Assembly: GCF_028283785.1 (NCBI RefSeq)
Contig: NZ_JAPWKB010000007.1
Span: 98,512 to 162,511, forward strand
Source: Paraburkholderia sp.
GTDB taxonomy: Bacteria > Pseudomonadota > Gammaproteobacteria > Burkholderiales > Burkholderiaceae
Length of the DNA stretch: 64,000 nt
Direction: 5' to 3'
The notes beneath the pieces were generated by a model, which saw only the letters and a program-made list of their open reading frames with translations, was not told where the DNA came from and did no database searches. Both the position numbers and the translations under genes were made by a program. Below, in pieces: positions 26,303 through 37,976 of this stretch; the first letter of the stretch is position 1; every line of letters begins with the position of its first letter.

Positions 26303-26336
26303 AAAAAAGCCGGGCGACCCTTGCGGGTGCCCGGCT
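26303..26336 (-). terminator. Terminator downstream of gltD
   Basis: Stem AGCCGGGC (26308-26315) / GCCCGGCT (26329-26336), extended inside by ACCC/GGGT, with six A on the plus strand (T-run on the transcribed strand). It ends the gltBD transcript. Confidence 0.85.
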
Positions 26337-26380
26337 TCGATACGGCTATGCGGCGTTCGCGGTAACGCGGACAACCGAGC

Positions 26381-27850
26381 TTAGCGCGGCAACTCCGAAT
26401 GACCCATCAGGAACGCATCGACCGAGCGTGCGCACTGACGGCCTTCGCGGATCGCCCACACCACCAGCGACTGACCACGGCGCATATCGCCCGCCGTGAA
26501 CACCTTGTCCACCGACGTGTAATACGCCTTGTCGCCTTCGGTCGAAGCACGCACGTTGCCGCGCGCATCCTTGTCGACGCCGAACGCTTCCAGCACCGGC
26601 GACACCGGTTGCGTGAAGCCCATCGCCAGCAGCACCAGATCGGCCTTCATTTCGAACTCGGAGCCCGGCACTTCCTGCATCTTGCCGTCCTTCCATTCGA
26701 CCCGGGCGGCGATCAGCTTCTCGATCTTGCCGTTCTTGCCTTCCAGACGCTTGGTCGCGACCGCCCAATCGCGCTCGCACCCTTCGTCATGCGACGACGA
26801 CGTGCGCAGCTTGATCGGCCAGTACGGCCACACCAGCGGCTTGTTCTCTTCTTCCGGCGGTTGCGGCAGCAGTTCGAACTGCACGACGCTCTTCGCGCCA
26901 TGACGGTTCGACGTACCGACGCAGTCGGAACCCGTGTCGCCGCCACCGATCACGACCACATGCTTGCCCTTCGCCAGCAGCTGGTCGGGAACCTTGTCGC
27001 CGGCGTTGACCTTGTTTTGCTGCGGCAGGAATTCCATCGCGTAATAGATGCCTTCCAGCTCGCGGCCCGGCACCGGCAAATCGCGCGGCGTTTCCGAACC
27101 GCCCGCGATCACGACCGCGTCGAACTGTTCCTTCAGTTCGTCCGGCGTGATGGTGTCCTTCGCCGTGTTGCCGATGTAGGCCGGCAGCGTGCCCGCCTTG
27201 CCGACGAACACGTTGGCGCGGAAGGTCACGCCTTCGGCTTCCATCTGACGCATCCGGCGATCGATCAGCCACTTTTCGAGCTTGAAGTCGGGAATGCCGT
27301 AACGCAGCAAGCCACCGATCCGGTCGTTCTTCTCGAACACCGTCACGTCGTGGCCGGCGCGCGCCAGTTGCTGCGCGACTGCGAGGCCTGCGGGGCCGGA
27401 ACCGACCACGGCGACCTTCTTGCCGGTCTTGTGGGTCGGCGGCAGCGGTGCAACCCAGCCTTCGGTCCACGCTTTGTCGATGATCGCGTGCTCGATCGAC
27501 TTGATGCCGACCGGGTCGTTATTGATACCGAGCGTGCATGCCGCTTCGCACGGCGCCGGGCAGATGCGGCCCGTGAACTCCGGGAAGTTGTTGGTCGAGT
27601 GCAGCACTTCGATCGCGTTCTTCCAGTCCTGATGAAATACCAGGTCGTTGAAGTCCGGGATGATGTTGTTGACCGGGCAGCCGTTGTTGCAGAACGGAAT
27701 GCCGCAATCCATACAACGTGCGCCTTGAACCTTCGCGTCTTCGTCGGTCAGTGCCGCGACGAATTCCTTGTAGTGCTTTACACGCGTGAGCGGAGCTTCA
27801 TACGCCTCGTGGCGGCGCTCGTACTCGAGAAAACCGGTTGCCTTGCCCAT
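26381..27850 (-). CDS. gltD: Glutamate synthase small (beta) subunit
   Basis: 489 aa, ATG 27850. The N-terminal Fe-S cysteines appear as [14 protein letters not shown] and [12 protein letters not shown]. The FAD motif is [20 protein letters not shown] and the NADPH motif is [20 protein letters not shown]. The subunit feeds electrons from NADPH to GltB, which converts glutamine and 2-oxoglutarate into two glutamates. Separated from gltB by 111 bp containing a perfect hairpin. Confidence 0.97.
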   Translation of the reverse strand: MGKATGFLEYERRHEAYEAPLTRVKHYKEFVAALTDEDAKVQGARCMDCGIPFCNNGCPVNNIIPDFNDLVFHQDWKNAIEVLHSTNNFPEFTGRICPAPCEAACTLGINNDPVGIKSIEHAIIDKAWTEGWVAPLPPTHKTGKKVAVVGSGPAGLAVAQQLARAGHDVTVFEKNDRIGGLLRYGIPDFKLEKWLIDRRMRQMEAEGVTFRANVFVGKAGTLPAYIGNTAKDTITPDELKEQFDAVVIAGGSETPRDLPVPGRELEGIYYAMEFLPQQNKVNAGDKVPDQLLAKGKHVVVIGGGDTGSDCVGTSNRHGAKSVVQFELLPQPPEEENKPLVWPYWPIKLRTSSSHDEGCERDWAVATKRLEGKNGKIEKLIAARVEWKDGKMQEVPGSEFEMKADLVLLAMGFTQPVSPVLEAFGVDKDARGNVRASTEGDKAYYTSVDKVFTAGDMRRGQSLVVWAIREGRQCARSVDAFLMGHSELPR

Positions 27851-27890
27851 GTGGTTCTCTTCTCTATCTTGAACAGGTGGGGAATCGCTC

Positions 27891-27913
27891 CCCGCCGCAC
27901 GCGGTGCGGCGGG
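27891..27913 (-). other. Intercistronic hairpin between gltB and gltD
   Basis: Perfect 10-bp inverted repeat CCCGCCGCAC / GTGCGGCGGG with a 3-nt GCG loop and no T-run. It could be an mRNA stabiliser or processing site that adjusts the GltB:GltD ratio. Confidence 0.7.
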
Positions 27914-27961
27914 TATGCAGTCTCTTATGTCGTCCCGGTCGAAGCCGGGATCGGACCGGAA

Positions 27962-30900
27962 TCAGGCTGCCATCGCCGTCTGGTTCGCTTTCTTCGCGCC
28001 CATTTCGCCCAGCGCGCGCTTGTATTCGGTTGGGAAGACCTTCACGAACTGACGACGTGCGGCGTCCCAGTTTTCCAGCAGCGCTTTCGCGCGCGGCGAA
28101 CCGGTGAACTGGAAGTGACGTTCGATCAAGCCCTTCAGCAACACTTCGTCGGTCTGACCGGCGTGCCAGAGGGCCTTATCCACGGTGCGTTCCTGTTCGG
28201 CCTGTTGCAGCACAGGGTCGAGCGCGACCATCGACTTGTTGCACTTGCCGGCAAACGAGTTGTCCGGGTCGTACACGTAAGCCAGACCGCCCGACATACC
28301 GGCGGCGAAGTTACGGCCGGTTTCGCCCAGCACGACGACCGTGCCGCCCGTCATGTATTCGCAGCCGTGGTCGCCCGTGCCTTCGACAACCGCCGTCGCA
28401 CCCGAGTTACGCACGCAGAAACGCTCGCCCGCGACGCCGCGGAAGAAGGCTTCACCTTCGATCGCGCCGTACATCACCGTGTTGCCGCAGATGATGTTTT
28501 CTTCGGACTTGCCGCGGAAGTCGTTGGTGGGACGGATGATGATGCGGCCGCCCGACAAACCCTTGCCGACGTAATCGTTGCCGTCGCCGACCAGATCCAG
28601 CGTCACGCCCTTCGCGAGGAACGCGGCGAAGCTCTGACCTGCGGTGCCCTTCAACTGGATGTGCAGCGTGTCGTCCGGCAGACCGTCGTGGCCGTACTTC
28701 TTCGCGATAAGGCCCGACAGCATCGCGCCGACCGTACGGTTCACGTTGCGCACCGGCTGGATGAACGAAACGTGTTCGCCCTTTTCGATTGCGTTCTTCG
28801 ACTTCTCGATCAGCACGTGATCCAGCGCCTTGTCGAGGCCGTGATCCTGCACGTCGACGTGCTTCGTCGCGACGTCCGGCGTGACGGGCGGCTGATAGAA
28901 CACGCGCGAGAAGTCCAGACCCTTCGCCTTCCAGTGCTCGATGCCCTTTTTCATGTCGAGCAGTTCGGCGTGACCGATCAGGTCGTCGAACTTGCGGATA
29001 CCCAGTTGCGCCATCAGTTCGCGCGCTTCTTCGGCAACGAAGAAGAAGAAGTTCACGACGTGTTCCGGCTGACCCGAGAACTTCGCACGCAGCACCGGAT
29101 CTTGCGTCGCGACGCCGACCGGGCACGTGTTCAGGTGGCACTTGCGCATCATGATGCAGCCTTCGACGACCAGCGGCGCCGTCGCAAAGCCGAATTCATC
29201 CGCGCCCAGCAGCGCGCCGATCACGACGTCGCGGCCGGTCTTCATCTGGCCGTCGGCCTGCACGCGGATACGGCCGCGCAGACGGTTCAGCACCAGCGTT
29301 TGCTGGGTTTCGGCCAGGCCGAGTTCCCACGGCGTGCCGGCGTGCTTCAGCGACGACAGCGGCGATGCGCCCGTGCCGCCGTCGGTGCCGGCGATCACGA
29401 CGTGATCGGCCTTCGCCTTCGCAACACCCGCGGCAACCGTGCCGACGCCCGATTCCGACACCAGCTTCACCGAGATGCTGGCGGCCGAGTTCGCGTTCTT
29501 CAGATCGTGGATCAATTGCGCCAGATCTTCGATCGAGTAGATGTCGTGGTGCGGCGGCGGCGAGATCAGGCCCACGCCCGGCACCGAGTAACGCAGCTTG
29601 CCGATGTACTCGGAAACCTTGTGACCCGGCAGCTGGCCGCCTTCGCCCGGCTTCGCGCCCTGCGCCATCTTGATCTGGATCTGGTCGGCCGACGACAGGT
29701 ACTCCGCCGTCACGCCGAAGCGGCCCGACGCCACCTGCTTGATCTTCGAGCGCAGCGAATCGCCATCCTTCAGCGGAATGTCGACGATCACTTCGTCGCC
29801 GATCACGGACTTCATCGTGTCGCCGTTCTTGATCGGAATGCCGCGCAGTTCGTTGCGATAGCGGTTCGAATCTTCGCCGCCTTCGCCGGTGTTCGACTTG
29901 CCGCCGATCCGGTTCATCGCGACTGCCAGCGTGGCGTGCGCTTCCGTCGAGATCGAGCCGAGCGACATGGCGCCCGTCGCGAAACGCTTGACGATTTCCT
30001 TTGCCGATTCGACTTCGTCGAGCGGAATCGCCTTCGACGGATCGAGCTTGAACTCGAACAGACCGCGGAACGTCATGTGACGCCTGGTCTGGTCGTTGAT
30101 CAGATGCGCGTATTCCTTGTACGTCTGATACGAGTTGCTGCGCGCCGAGTGTTGCAGCTTGGCGATCGCATCCGGCGTCCACATGTGTTCTTCGCCACGC
30201 ACGCGGTACGCGTATTCGCCGCCGGCGTCGAGCATGTTCGCGAGGATCGGGTTGTCGCCAAACGCGTCGCGATGCAGACGGATGGCTTCTTCCGCGACGT
30301 CGAACAGGCCGATACCGCCGACCTTCGACGACGTGCCGTGGAAGTACTTGCCGACCAGATCGCTCGACAGGCCGACCGCTTCGAAAATCTGCGCGCCGGT
30401 GTACGACATGTACGTCGAAATGCCCATCTTCGACATGACCTTCTGCAGGCCCTTGCCGACTGCCTTCGTGAAGTTGTAGATCGCCTTGTCGGCCGACAGG
30501 TCGCCCTTCAGGCCCGACGCCATCTGCGCGAGCGTTTCCATCGCGAGGTACGGGTGAACGGCTTCCGCGCCGTAGCCCGCGAGCAACGCGAAGTGGTGCG
30601 TTTCACGCGCCGAGCCGGTTTCCACGACCAGACCCGCGCTGGTGCGCAGACCGTGGTGCACGAGGTGCGTGTGGATTGCGGCCGTGGCCAGCAGCGCCGG
30701 AATCGCGACGTTGTCGCGGTCGGTGCGACGGTCGGACACGATCAGCATGTTGTAGCCGGACTTGACGGCATCCACCGCTTCCGCGCACAGCGACGCGAGG
30801 CGCGCTTCGATGCCTTCCTTGCCCCAGGCGACCGGATAGCAGATGTTCAGTTCATACGAACTGAACTTGCCGCCAGTGAACTGATCGATCGCGCGGATCT

Positions 30901-32665
30901 TCGCGATGTCCTTGAAGTCGAGCACGGGCTGCGACACTTCGAGGCGCATCGGCGGGTTGATGTTGTTCGTGTCCAGCAGGTTCGGCTTCGGACCGACGAA
31001 TGACACCAGCGACATCACCATGTTTTCGCGGATCGGGTCGATCGGCGGGTTCGTCACTTGCGCGAACAGCTGCTTGAAGTAGTGATACAGCGTCTTGTTC
31101 TTGTTGGACATGACGGCCAGCGGCGAGTCGTTGCCCATCGAACCGACGGCTTCTTCACCGGCTTGCGCCATCGGCGCCATCAGGAACTTCAGATCTTCCT
31201 GCGTGTAGCCGAACGCCTGCTGACGGTCGAGCAGCGCCGCCGGCTCACGGCGTTCCGTGACGACGTCTTCCGCCTTCGGCTCGATTTCGTCGAGCTTGAT
31301 CCGCACCGCGTCGATCCAGCTCTTGTACGGCTTCGCGTTCGCGAGGTTGTCCTTCAGTTCCTTGTCGTCGATGATGCGGCCGTGTTCCATGTCGATCAGG
31401 AACATCTTGCCAGGCTGCAGACGCCACTTCTTGACGATCTTCGATTCGGGAATGGGCAGCGTGCCCGCTTCCGACGCCATGATGACGAGGTCGTCGTCCG
31501 TGACGATGTAGCGCGCCGGACGCAGACCGTTACGGTCGAGCGTCGCGCCGATCTGGCGACCGTCGGTGAAGGCGATCGCGGCGGGGCCGTCCCACGGCTC
31601 CATCATCGCAGCGTGATATTCGTAGAACGCGCGACGGTTTTCGTCCATCAGCGTGTGCTGTTCCCACGCTTCCGGGATCATCATCATCACTGCGTGGACG
31701 AGCGGATAGCCGGCCATCACCAGCAATTCGAGACAGTTGTCGAACGATGCTGTGTCGGATTGGCCCGGGTAGATCAGCGGCCACAGCTTCGGCAGGTCGT
31801 CGCCGAGCACGTGCGACGCGATTGCGCCGGTACGGGCGTTCAGCCAGTTGACGTTGCCCTTGACCGTGTTGATTTCGCCGTTGTGCGCGATCAGGCGGTA
31901 CGGGTGAGCGAGTTCCCATGCCGGGAAGGTGTTGGTCGAGAAGCGTTGGTGCACCAGCGCCAGCGCCGACACGACGCGCTCGTCCTGCAGATCGCGGTAG
32001 TACACGCCGACCTGACCGGCCAGCAGCAGACCCTTGTAGACGACCGTGCGCGCGGACATCGACGGCACGAAGTATTCGCTGCCGTGCTTCAGCTTCAGCG
32101 CCTGGATGCGGTGGCTCGCGGTCTTGCGGATGATGTACAGCTTCCGCTCCAGCGCGTCCGTCACCATGATGTCCTTGCCACGACCGATGAAGATCTGGCG
32201 GATCAGCGGCTCGGTGGCCTTGACCGTCGGCGAGATCGGCATGGTGTGGTCGACCGGCACGTCGCGCCAGCCCAGCACGACCTGGCCTTCGGCCTTGACC
32301 GTGCGCTCCAGTTCCTGTTCGCACGCGAGACGCGATGCGTGTTCCTTCGGCAGGAAGATCATCCCGACGCCGTATTCGCCGTTGGGCGGCAACGTCACGC
32401 CCTGCTTCGCCATTTCCTCACGATAGAAGCCATCCGGAACCTGGATCAGGATGCCCGCGCCATCGCCCATCAGCGGATCGGCGCCGACAGCGCCCCGGTG
32501 ATCGAGGTTTTCGAGGATCTTCAGACCTTGCTGAACGATTTCGTGGCTCTTCTTGCCCTTGATGTGGGCGACGAAGCCGACGCCGCAGGCGTCATGCTCG
32601 TTTTGCGGGTCGTAGAGACCTTGCGCGGCGGGAACCGAGCGAGTCGGTTGCTGGTGGTCGTTCAT
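27962..32665 (-). CDS. gltB: Glutamate synthase large (alpha) subunit
   Basis: Start ATG 32665 with GAGGGTG upstream; 1567 aa, normal for GltB. The N-terminal amidotransferase nucleophile is Cys27 in EHDACGVGF, so a 26-residue propeptide should be removed. The synthase domain has the 3Fe-4S cluster motif [15 protein letters not shown] and FMN barrel segments such as [15 protein letters not shown] and [18 protein letters not shown]. It makes glutamate from glutamine and 2-oxoglutarate with GltD. Upstream frame extension to 32872 lacks homology and is not part of the gene. Confidence 0.97.
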   Translation of the reverse strand: MNDHQQPTRSVPAAQGLYDPQNEHDACGVGFVAHIKGKKSHEIVQQGLKILENLDHRGAVGADPLMGDGAGILIQVPDGFYREEMAKQGVTLPPNGEYGVGMIFLPKEHASRLACEQELERTVKAEGQVVLGWRDVPVDHTMPISPTVKATEPLIRQIFIGRGKDIMVTDALERKLYIIRKTASHRIQALKLKHGSEYFVPSMSARTVVYKGLLLAGQVGVYYRDLQDERVVSALALVHQRFSTNTFPAWELAHPYRLIAHNGEINTVKGNVNWLNARTGAIASHVLGDDLPKLWPLIYPGQSDTASFDNCLELLVMAGYPLVHAVMMMIPEAWEQHTLMDENRRAFYEYHAAMMEPWDGPAAIAFTDGRQIGATLDRNGLRPARYIVTDDDLVIMASEAGTLPIPESKIVKKWRLQPGKMFLIDMEHGRIIDDKELKDNLANAKPYKSWIDAVRIKLDEIEPKAEDVVTERREPAALLDRQQAFGYTQEDLKFLMAPMAQAGEEAVGSMGNDSPLAVMSNKNKTLYHYFKQLFAQVTNPPIDPIRENMVMSLVSFVGPKPNLLDTNNINPPMRLEVSQPVLDFKDIAKIRAIDQFTGGKFSSYELNICYPVAWGKEGIEARLASLCAEAVDAVKSGYNMLIVSDRRTDRDNVAIPALLATAAIHTHLVHHGLRTSAGLVVETGSARETHHFALLAGYGAEAVHPYLAMETLAQMASGLKGDLSADKAIYNFTKAVGKGLQKVMSKMGISTYMSYTGAQIFEAVGLSSDLVGKYFHGTSSKVGGIGLFDVAEEAIRLHRDAFGDNPILANMLDAGGEYAYRVRGEEHMWTPDAIAKLQHSARSNSYQTYKEYAHLINDQTRRHMTFRGLFEFKLDPSKAIPLDEVESAKEIVKRFATGAMSLGSISTEAHATLAVAMNRIGGKSNTGEGGEDSNRYRNELRGIPIKNGDTMKSVIGDEVIVDIPLKDGDSLRSKIKQVASGRFGVTAEYLSSADQIQIKMAQGAKPGEGGQLPGHKVSEYIGKLRYSVPGVGLISPPPHHDIYSIEDLAQLIHDLKNANSAASISVKLVSESGVGTVAAGVAKAKADHVVIAGTDGGTGASPLSSLKHAGTPWELGLAETQQTLVLNRLRGRIRVQADGQMKTGRDVVIGALLGADEFGFATAPLVVEGCIMMRKCHLNTCPVGVATQDPVLRAKFSGQPEHVVNFFFFVAEEARELMAQLGIRKFDDLIGHAELLDMKKGIEHWKAKGLDFSRVFYQPPVTPDVATKHVDVQDHGLDKALDHVLIEKSKNAIEKGEHVSFIQPVRNVNRTVGAMLSGLIAKKYGHDGLPDDTLHIQLKGTAGQSFAAFLAKGVTLDLVGDGNDYVGKGLSGGRIIIRPTNDFRGKSEENIICGNTVMYGAIEGEAFFRGVAGERFCVRNSGATAVVEGTGDHGCEYMTGGTVVVLGETGRNFAAGMSGGLAYVYDPDNSFAGKCNKSMVALDPVLQQAEQERTVDKALWHAGQTDEVLLKGLIERHFQFTGSPRAKALLENWDAARRQFVKVFPTEYKRALGEMGAKKANQTAMAA

Positions 32666-32831
32666 GGGGACACCCTCTGTGAGGAGGCCGAGGCGGCCGT
32701 TTAACCATTTTCTTGTCGCTCGCAGTACACGACTGCAACCGGTGCGGGCGGGCGCTACACAAAGCGCAATTTCAAAAACCGCCGGAATTCGGAATATACG
32801 CGACGAATCAATGGAATAGCAAATAAATCGT

Positions 32832-32888
32832 GGTGTTCTGGCACCTATTATCGCATTGGTGCATTTGCGCACTATTTAATTGGTGCCG
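32832..32888. promoter_or_regulatory. Cluster of GGTGC half-sites upstream of gltB
   Basis: GGCACC (32840-32845), GGTGCA (32858-32863) and GGTGCC (32882-32887), with GGTGT at 32832. These look like halves of an NtrC-type TGCACC-N5-GGTGCA operator, but the spacing (12 bp between the first pair) is not the standard one. It lies about 170-220 bp ahead of the gltB start. Confidence 0.35.
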
Positions 32889-32904
32889 TATCAATTTAAG
32901 ACCC

Positions 32905-32930
32905 AAAAAACGGCATCCGCAGATGCCGTT
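32905..32930 (-). terminator. Terminator after the RAYT gene
   Basis: Stem ACGGCATC / GATGCCGT with a CGCA loop, and six A on the plus strand giving a T-run on the minus strand, 29 bp past the RAYT stop. It insulates that gene from gltB. Confidence 0.85.
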
Positions 32931-32958
32931 TGTACGCAAAGCGTTGATCGGAAACCGT

Positions 32959-33666
32959 TTATTGCTGCTGCGGCGTCTCGCGCACTTTCCTGGGACGGCC
33001 ACGCGGCAACGGCGATACACGCCGGTTTGCCGCCCGCGACGCCCATTCCCGATAGGTTTCGCTGCCCAGCACCCAGCCTTTGAGCGTGGCTTGCTGAAGC
33101 TGGCTGGCTTCGCGTTCGTCGAGCGGTTGCTCGCACAGTTCGCGATACGCGCGCTGCCGCTCGAACGGCGTATTGCCGAGCGACCAGTACAGCGGATGGT
33201 CGGTGATCAGGCTGTCGAGCGTCAGGCCGATGTGATGGCGATAGCTCGACCACCGGTAGTCTTCGGGCAGATTCACGAGCCCGGTGCGCACCGGACACAT
33301 CTCGACGACGCGACTGGCGAGCAGAAAGTAACGCTCGCCCTCGATGACCGTCGCGCGATAGCGGCCTTCCCACAACGTGCCGCGCCGCGCATAGCGACGG
33401 TTGAAATGCGCGACGTAGCGACGCCCGACGGCCTGCATAGCTTTAGGCAGGCTCGACTCCTCCGTGGGCGTGACGAGAAGCTGAACGGCGCCGGGCATCA
33501 GCGCGTAAGCATGAATCGACAGATGGTGATCGCGCGAAGCCGCCTTCAGACAATCGATGAACAGGTCGTAATCCTGTTCATCGACGAAAGCGGGCTGCTG
33601 GTCGAGTCCGCGCAGTATCACGTGCTGCGGCTGTTCGGGGACGTAGAGACGTGCTAGCCGTGCCAT
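32959..33666 (-). CDS. REP-associated tyrosine transposase (RAYT)-like protein, degenerate active site
   Basis: Start ATG 33666 (MARLARLYVPEQPQHVILRG), 235 aa. The Y1/Tnp_REP fold is clear: HVILRG (His15), YALMP, RRYVAHFNRRYARRGTLWEG containing the candidate nucleophile Tyr84, and YRWSSYRHHIG. The HUH metal motif, normally PNHVHLL, is here PGAVQLL (58-64): both histidines are lost. The C-terminus has a basic tail with GRPRKVR that could bind DNA. No flanking inverted repeats or target duplications are visible. It may be a domesticated DNA-binding protein and not an active element. Confidence 0.85.
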   Translation of the reverse strand: MARLARLYVPEQPQHVILRGLDQQPAFVDEQDYDLFIDCLKAASRDHHLSIHAYALMPGAVQLLVTPTEESSLPKAMQAVGRRYVAHFNRRYARRGTLWEGRYRATVIEGERYFLLASRVVEMCPVRTGLVNLPEDYRWSSYRHHIGLTLDSLITDHPLYWSLGNTPFERQRAYRELCEQPLDEREASQLQQATLKGWVLGSETYREWASRAANRRVSPLPRGRPRKVRETPQQQ

Positions 33667-33854
33667 GCTGGAGTATCCAATAGTCGCGTTGGTATATACC
33701 CGAAGGTCCGAAAGGCTGTCCGCACGCAAGGTTCCGCGCGACGCGGCTAAGCCGGAAAACCGCGTGGCGCTTAGGGAGAAAGCTCTAACCGCCTTGTATG
33801 GTTTGTTTCAAACGTAATAGTCATAATGAGCGGGCCTTTTTTGGAGGAGCACAA

Positions 33855-34580
33855 ATGAAATTAAAACAGGGCATATCGGGGATCGCCGCAGTCGCCTGCA
33901 TGACGGCCGCACACGCACAATCGGCCGGTAGCTTTTACGTTACGTCAGGCTGGCTTCACCTAGCACCGCAATCGAGCAGTCAACCGCTGACCGTTACCAG
34001 CGTGGGCGGCTCGCCCGTCAATTATTCCGTTCCCAACACCGGCGCCCAATTGAGCGAGGGCGATACGGTTGGCTTTACAGCAGGCTACTTCGTCACCGAC
34101 CACATCGCCACCGAATTCGTCATCGGCATTCCGCCTTCGTTCGATCTTAACGGCACCGGCGTCCTGTCTGCTTACGGCAAGCTCGGCGAGGCGAAGCAAT
34201 GGAGCCCGACGCTACTCTTCAAGTACTACTTCAATTCTCCGCAATCGAAGTTCCGTCCGTATCTGGGCCTTGGCGTCAGCCGGATCTGGTTCACCGGCGA
34301 GAAGATCACCAACAGCGCTTTCGAGCAAAACACATTGCATGGTCCGACCAGCGTGACTACGGATAGTTCGTGGGAGCCGGTGTTTAATGGGGGTTTTACC
34401 TATGCCATCACCGACCACTGGTTCGCAGGTTTTTCGATCTCCTATCTGCCTTTGAGCACCACGGCCAAGCTGACCACGCAGGCCGCCACGCCATCGTCCA
34501 CTGCATTGACCGTGAAGACGCAAACCAAGATCAAGCTGAACCCGATCGTCACGTTCATCAATATCGGATATCGCTTCTGA
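33855..34580 (+). CDS. ompW: OmpW-family outer-membrane protein
   Basis: Start ATG 33855 with GGAGGAGC upstream; 241 aa. Signal peptide MKLKQGISGIAAVACMTAAHA. The mature part is a small beta-barrel: FYVTSGWLHLAP, GFTAGYFVTDHIATEF, PTLLFKYYFNS, FRPYLGLGVSRIWF and the end FINIGYRF with terminal Phe. OmpW forms an eight-strand channel for small hydrophobic compounds. Single-gene unit closed by a terminator. Confidence 0.92.
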   Translation: MKLKQGISGIAAVACMTAAHAQSAGSFYVTSGWLHLAPQSSSQPLTVTSVGGSPVNYSVPNTGAQLSEGDTVGFTAGYFVTDHIATEFVIGIPPSFDLNGTGVLSAYGKLGEAKQWSPTLLFKYYFNSPQSKFRPYLGLGVSRIWFTGEKITNSAFEQNTLHGPTSVTTDSSWEPVFNGGFTYAITDHWFAGFSISYLPLSTTAKLTTQAATPSSTALTVKTQTKIKLNPIVTFINIGYRF

Positions 34581-34675
34581 CGTAGCAGCGATTCACCGCT
34601 AGTCACATCCCACCGTCATCCACGACGAAACCTTATCTTTCAACGTAAGGTTAGTCGAGTTTTCGCGGCTTGAAC

Positions 34676-34710
34676 AACGCCGTCACATTTCGTGACGGCG
34701 TTTTGTTTTT
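34676..34710 (+). terminator. Terminator after ompW
   Basis: Perfect 11-bp stem AACGCCGTCAC (34676-34686) / GTGACGGCGTT (34692-34702) with a 5-nt loop and a following TTTTGTTTTT. The remainder of the 333-bp gap to the next gene shows no gene. Confidence 0.92.
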
Positions 34711-34913
34711 AACGCTGCAAATCCGGTACAAAACGCGTGTCGCGCTTGTAAATATGACCAATGACACCGTATTGCAGTGCAATTTCTTCTGAAGTCAGAC
34801 GATAGCGGCAACGCTTTCAAAGGCTCGGGACCGTGGCACCGAAGTTGCGTGACAAGGCGTTTCCTCGCGGCAACGCGCGAGGTCTTCTTCCACTCGAACT
34901 TGACGGAGCGACC

Positions 34914-35291
34914 ATGACCGCACTACCGAATACGCGAGACGCCCTCGGCGATTCCTGGAACACGACCGGACGCCGTGCGCGCCGTATTGCCCGCCACAGC
35001 CGCCATGCCGCGGAAGACATTGCCACTGAGCTGCGCTCGCTGATGTCGGAACTCGAAGACACGTTGTCGGACGGCACGCAGGCCGACGCCGTGGCACTGC
35101 GCGCCCAGATGCGCAAGAAGCTGGATCAGGCGCGTGCGCGTCTGAACGACACGCGCGACGCCGTGCGCGAGCGCGCAGGCACTGCGATCTCCGACGCCGA
35201 TTCGTACGTGCATGAAAACCCGTGGCGCACGTTGGCGATCGTTGGCGGACTGGCGCTGGTTGCCGGCGCGTTTCTGGCTCGCGCGCGCTGA
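34914..35291 (+). CDS. DUF883 (ElaB/YqjD-like) membrane-anchored protein
   Basis: Start ATG 34914 with GGAG upstream; 125 aa. A basic N-terminus, a helical amphipathic centre (ELRSLMSELEDTLSDG, then LRAQMRKKLDQARARLNDTR) and a C-terminal membrane segment VHENPWRTLAIVGGLALVAG ending in a basic tail. Members of this family (ElaB, YqjD) attach ribosomes to the inner membrane in stationary phase or respond to stress. Stands alone between ompW and dgt. Confidence 0.88.
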   Translation: MTALPNTRDALGDSWNTTGRRARRIARHSRHAAEDIATELRSLMSELEDTLSDGTQADAVALRAQMRKKLDQARARLNDTRDAVRERAGTAISDADSYVHENPWRTLAIVGGLALVAGAFLARAR

Positions 35292-35388
35292 CGCCAGCGT
35301 GTCGGGTTAACGGATACGGATCGAGCGGGCTGACGGCGCGGCGTGATTATGAGTTGCACGCGCGCGCCGCCTTGCCGCTCCACCTCGT

Positions 35389-36666
35389 TCAGTTATCCGC
35401 GATCACGAACAGGCGCTGATACTCCTTCAGCGCGTACCGGTCGGTCATGCCCGCGATGTAATGCGCGATCAGCCGCGGCTGCTGCGCGGCGTCGGCTGTC
35501 TGATAGGGCGGCGGCAACAGCCGCGGATCGTCGGTGAATGCGTCGAACAGGCCGGTCACGACTCGCCGTGCCTTGTTCGCCATCCGCATCACCTTGTAAT
35601 GCCGGTACAGGTTCTTGAACAGAAAGCGCTTGAGCGCCGCAGCCTGAGCGGCGATGGATTCGCTGTGCGCGACGATCGGCGGTGCCGAGCGCACCTCGTC
35701 GAGCGAACCCGGAGCGTAACGTGCCAGATTTTGCGTGGTCGTGTCGATCAGATCCACGACCAGAGCGTTGATGATTCGCCGCACCGTCTCGTGAATCAGC
35801 CGTCGTCCGTCGATCAGCGGAAAGTCGCTGCGCGCCGACGCGTGATGGGTACGCCACAATTCGACGTCGGCGAGTTGCTCGACGGTGATCAGGCCGGAGC
35901 GCAAACCGTCGTCCACGTCGTGATTGTTGTACGCGATTTCGTCCGCGACATTGGCGATCTGCGCCTCGATCGACGGTTGCCGCCCGTCCAGAAACCGCTC
36001 GCCCAACGCGCCGAGACGCCGCGCATTGTCGCGCGAGCAGTGCTTCAGGATGCCTTCGCGCGTCTCGAAACACAGATTCAGGCCGTCGAACGCGCCGTAG
36101 TGCTCCTCCAGATCGTCGACCACCGCGAGACTTTGCAGGTTGTGCTCGAAGCCGCCGTGCTCGCGCATGCAATCGTTCAACGCGTCCTGTCCGGCATGGC
36201 CGAAAGGCGTGTGTCCGAGATCGTGGGCAAGCGAAATCGCTTCGACCAGATCTTCGTTCACGCGCAGATTTCGCGCCACCGAGCGCGCGATTTGCGCCAC
36301 TTCGAGACTGTGCGTCAGACGCGTGCGGAACAGGTCGCCTTCGTGATTGACGAAGACCTGCGTCTTGTATTCGAGGCGGCGAAATGCGGTGGAATGGACG
36401 ATCCGGTCGCGGTCGCGCTGAAACTCGGTGCGCGCGCTCGGCGGCGTTTCCGGATAGCGGCGGCCGCGCGATTGCGACGCGTGCGCCGCATACGGTGCGA
36501 GATGGGATTCGAGCGCGGCCGACGCCTGATCAGGCGAAACATGCGTGGCCGCTTGAGATGAACCTTGAGATGAAACCTGCGCCGACAACGGATGCGAATG
36601 CGACGCGGCGTCGCCGGACGCCGCGCGTGAAGGGTCGTTCAGGGTGTCACTTGGCCTGTCGCTCAC
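35389..36666 (-). CDS. dgt: dGTPase-like HD-domain triphosphohydrolase
   Basis: GTG start at 36666 with GGAG 6 nt upstream; 425 aa. The HD metal site is visible as [14 protein letters not shown] and [16 protein letters not shown], and [13 protein letters not shown] precedes the first. It cleaves dGTP or other dNTPs to nucleoside and triphosphate. The first 65 residues are a low-complexity Ser/Ala/Gln-rich extension. Follows aroB by 63 bp, as in the aroK-aroB-dgt order known from related genomes. Confidence 0.93.
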   Translation of the reverse strand: MSDRPSDTLNDPSRAASGDAASHSHPLSAQVSSQGSSQAATHVSPDQASAALESHLAPYAAHASQSRGRRYPETPPSARTEFQRDRDRIVHSTAFRRLEYKTQVFVNHEGDLFRTRLTHSLEVAQIARSVARNLRVNEDLVEAISLAHDLGHTPFGHAGQDALNDCMREHGGFEHNLQSLAVVDDLEEHYGAFDGLNLCFETREGILKHCSRDNARRLGALGERFLDGRQPSIEAQIANVADEIAYNNHDVDDGLRSGLITVEQLADVELWRTHHASARSDFPLIDGRRLIHETVRRIINALVVDLIDTTTQNLARYAPGSLDEVRSAPPIVAHSESIAAQAAALKRFLFKNLYRHYKVMRMANKARRVVTGLFDAFTDDPRLLPPPYQTADAAQQPRLIAHYIAGMTDRYALKEYQRLFVIADN

Positions 36667-36729
36667 CGGAATCTCCGAATCATGGGCGACGCACGGCCGC
36701 TCGCGCGGGCCGACTACCGTCAGCGACGC

Positions 36730-37806
36730 TCAGACAGCAGCGACGAGCGTGTCGAGCACGGCGGCGTCGGGCGCCGGGGTGATCAGCGTCTCACCGAAAC
36801 GCTTCAGCAGAATGAATTTGATCGCGCCGGCTTCGGCTTTCTTGTCGACGCGCATGAGATCGACGTAGCGCGCTTCGCCCAACGCGGGCGCGCGGACCGG
36901 CAGCTTCGCGGCGACGATCACATCGACGAGTCGCTTGCGCGACGCTTCGTCGAGTTGACCGACGCGCACCGACAGATCCGCCGCCATGGCCATCCCGCAA
37001 CCGACCGCCTCGCCGTGCAGCCACTCGCCGTAGCCGAGACCGGCTTCGATTGCATGGCCGAACGTGTGGCCGAAATTGAGGATTGCGCGCAAACCGCCTT
37101 CGCGCTCGTCCGACGCCACGACCGACGCCTTGATCTCGCACGAGCGCTTGACCGCTTCAGTGAGCGCATCCGGCTCGCGACGGTTCAGTGCGCCGATATT
37201 GGCTTCGATCCAGTCGAAAAACGCAGCATCGGCGATGGCACCGGTCTTGATGACTTCGGCGAGACCGGCGGCCAGTTCGCGCGGCGGCAACGTGTTCAGC
37301 GCGCCGATATCTGCGATCACGGCTTGCGGCTGGTAGAACGCGCCGATCATGTTCTTGCCGAGCGGATGATTGATGCCGGTCTTGCCGCCCACCGACGAAT
37401 CCACTTGCGACAACAGCGTGGTCGGCACCTGGATGAACGGCACGCCGCGCATGTAGCAGGCCGCCGCGAAGCCGGTCATATCGCCGATCACGCCGCCGCC
37501 CAGCGCGATCAGCGTGGTCTTGCGGTCGGCGCGCGCGTTCAGCAGCGCGTCGAAAATCAGGTTCAGCGTTTCCCAGTTCTTGTGCGCTTCGCCGTCGGGC
37601 AGCACGACCGTCGATACCTGCTTGCCGAGCGGCGCGAGCGCCGCGCGCAAGGTATCGCCGTAGAGCGGATCGACCGTGGTGTTGGTGACGATCGTCACCG
37701 ACGAGCCGGCAATGTGCGGCGCGAACAGCGCGGTCTGGCCGATCAGGTCGGCGCCGATATGGATGGGGTAGGCTCGATCGCCCAGTTCGACGTTAACAGT
37801 AATCAC
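36730..37806 (-). CDS. aroB: 3-dehydroquinate synthase
   Basis: Start GTG 37806 gives [18 protein letters not shown], the conserved beginning; the frame upstream of this lacks family character. The product is 358 aa. The NAD site [14 protein letters not shown] and [13 protein letters not shown], and zinc ligands in [11 protein letters not shown] with the preceding Glu, are present. Second step of the shikimate pathway. The next upstream gene is aroK (170 bp). Confidence 0.95.
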   Translation of the reverse strand: MITVNVELGDRAYPIHIGADLIGQTALFAPHIAGSSVTIVTNTTVDPLYGDTLRAALAPLGKQVSTVVLPDGEAHKNWETLNLIFDALLNARADRKTTLIALGGGVIGDMTGFAAACYMRGVPFIQVPTTLLSQVDSSVGGKTGINHPLGKNMIGAFYQPQAVIADIGALNTLPPRELAAGLAEVIKTGAIADAAFFDWIEANIGALNRREPDALTEAVKRSCEIKASVVASDEREGGLRAILNFGHTFGHAIEAGLGYGEWLHGEAVGCGMAMAADLSVRVGQLDEASRKRLVDVIVAAKLPVRAPALGEARYVDLMRVDKKAEAGAIKFILLKRFGETLITPAPDAAVLDTLVAAV

Positions 37807-37976
37807 GAGGCAACCGCTGGGTAACTTGGAACAAAGCTCGTCGAAACAAAGCTTGGGAGCGAAGCGTAGGGGCAGGCTCGAAGCCAACGCTCAAGGCCGG
37901 CGTACGCGTCGAACGGCAGTCGAAAACTCCGCGAAGACGGATCGCCCGGCGCCGCATTGGGCGGGGCGAACCCTCA

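Noticed and set aside
26399..31003. 1534-codon plus-strand frame opposite gltD/gltB
   Set aside because: Antisense shadow of gltD and gltB caused by strong GC3 codon bias; Arg/His/Val-rich with no recognisable motif.
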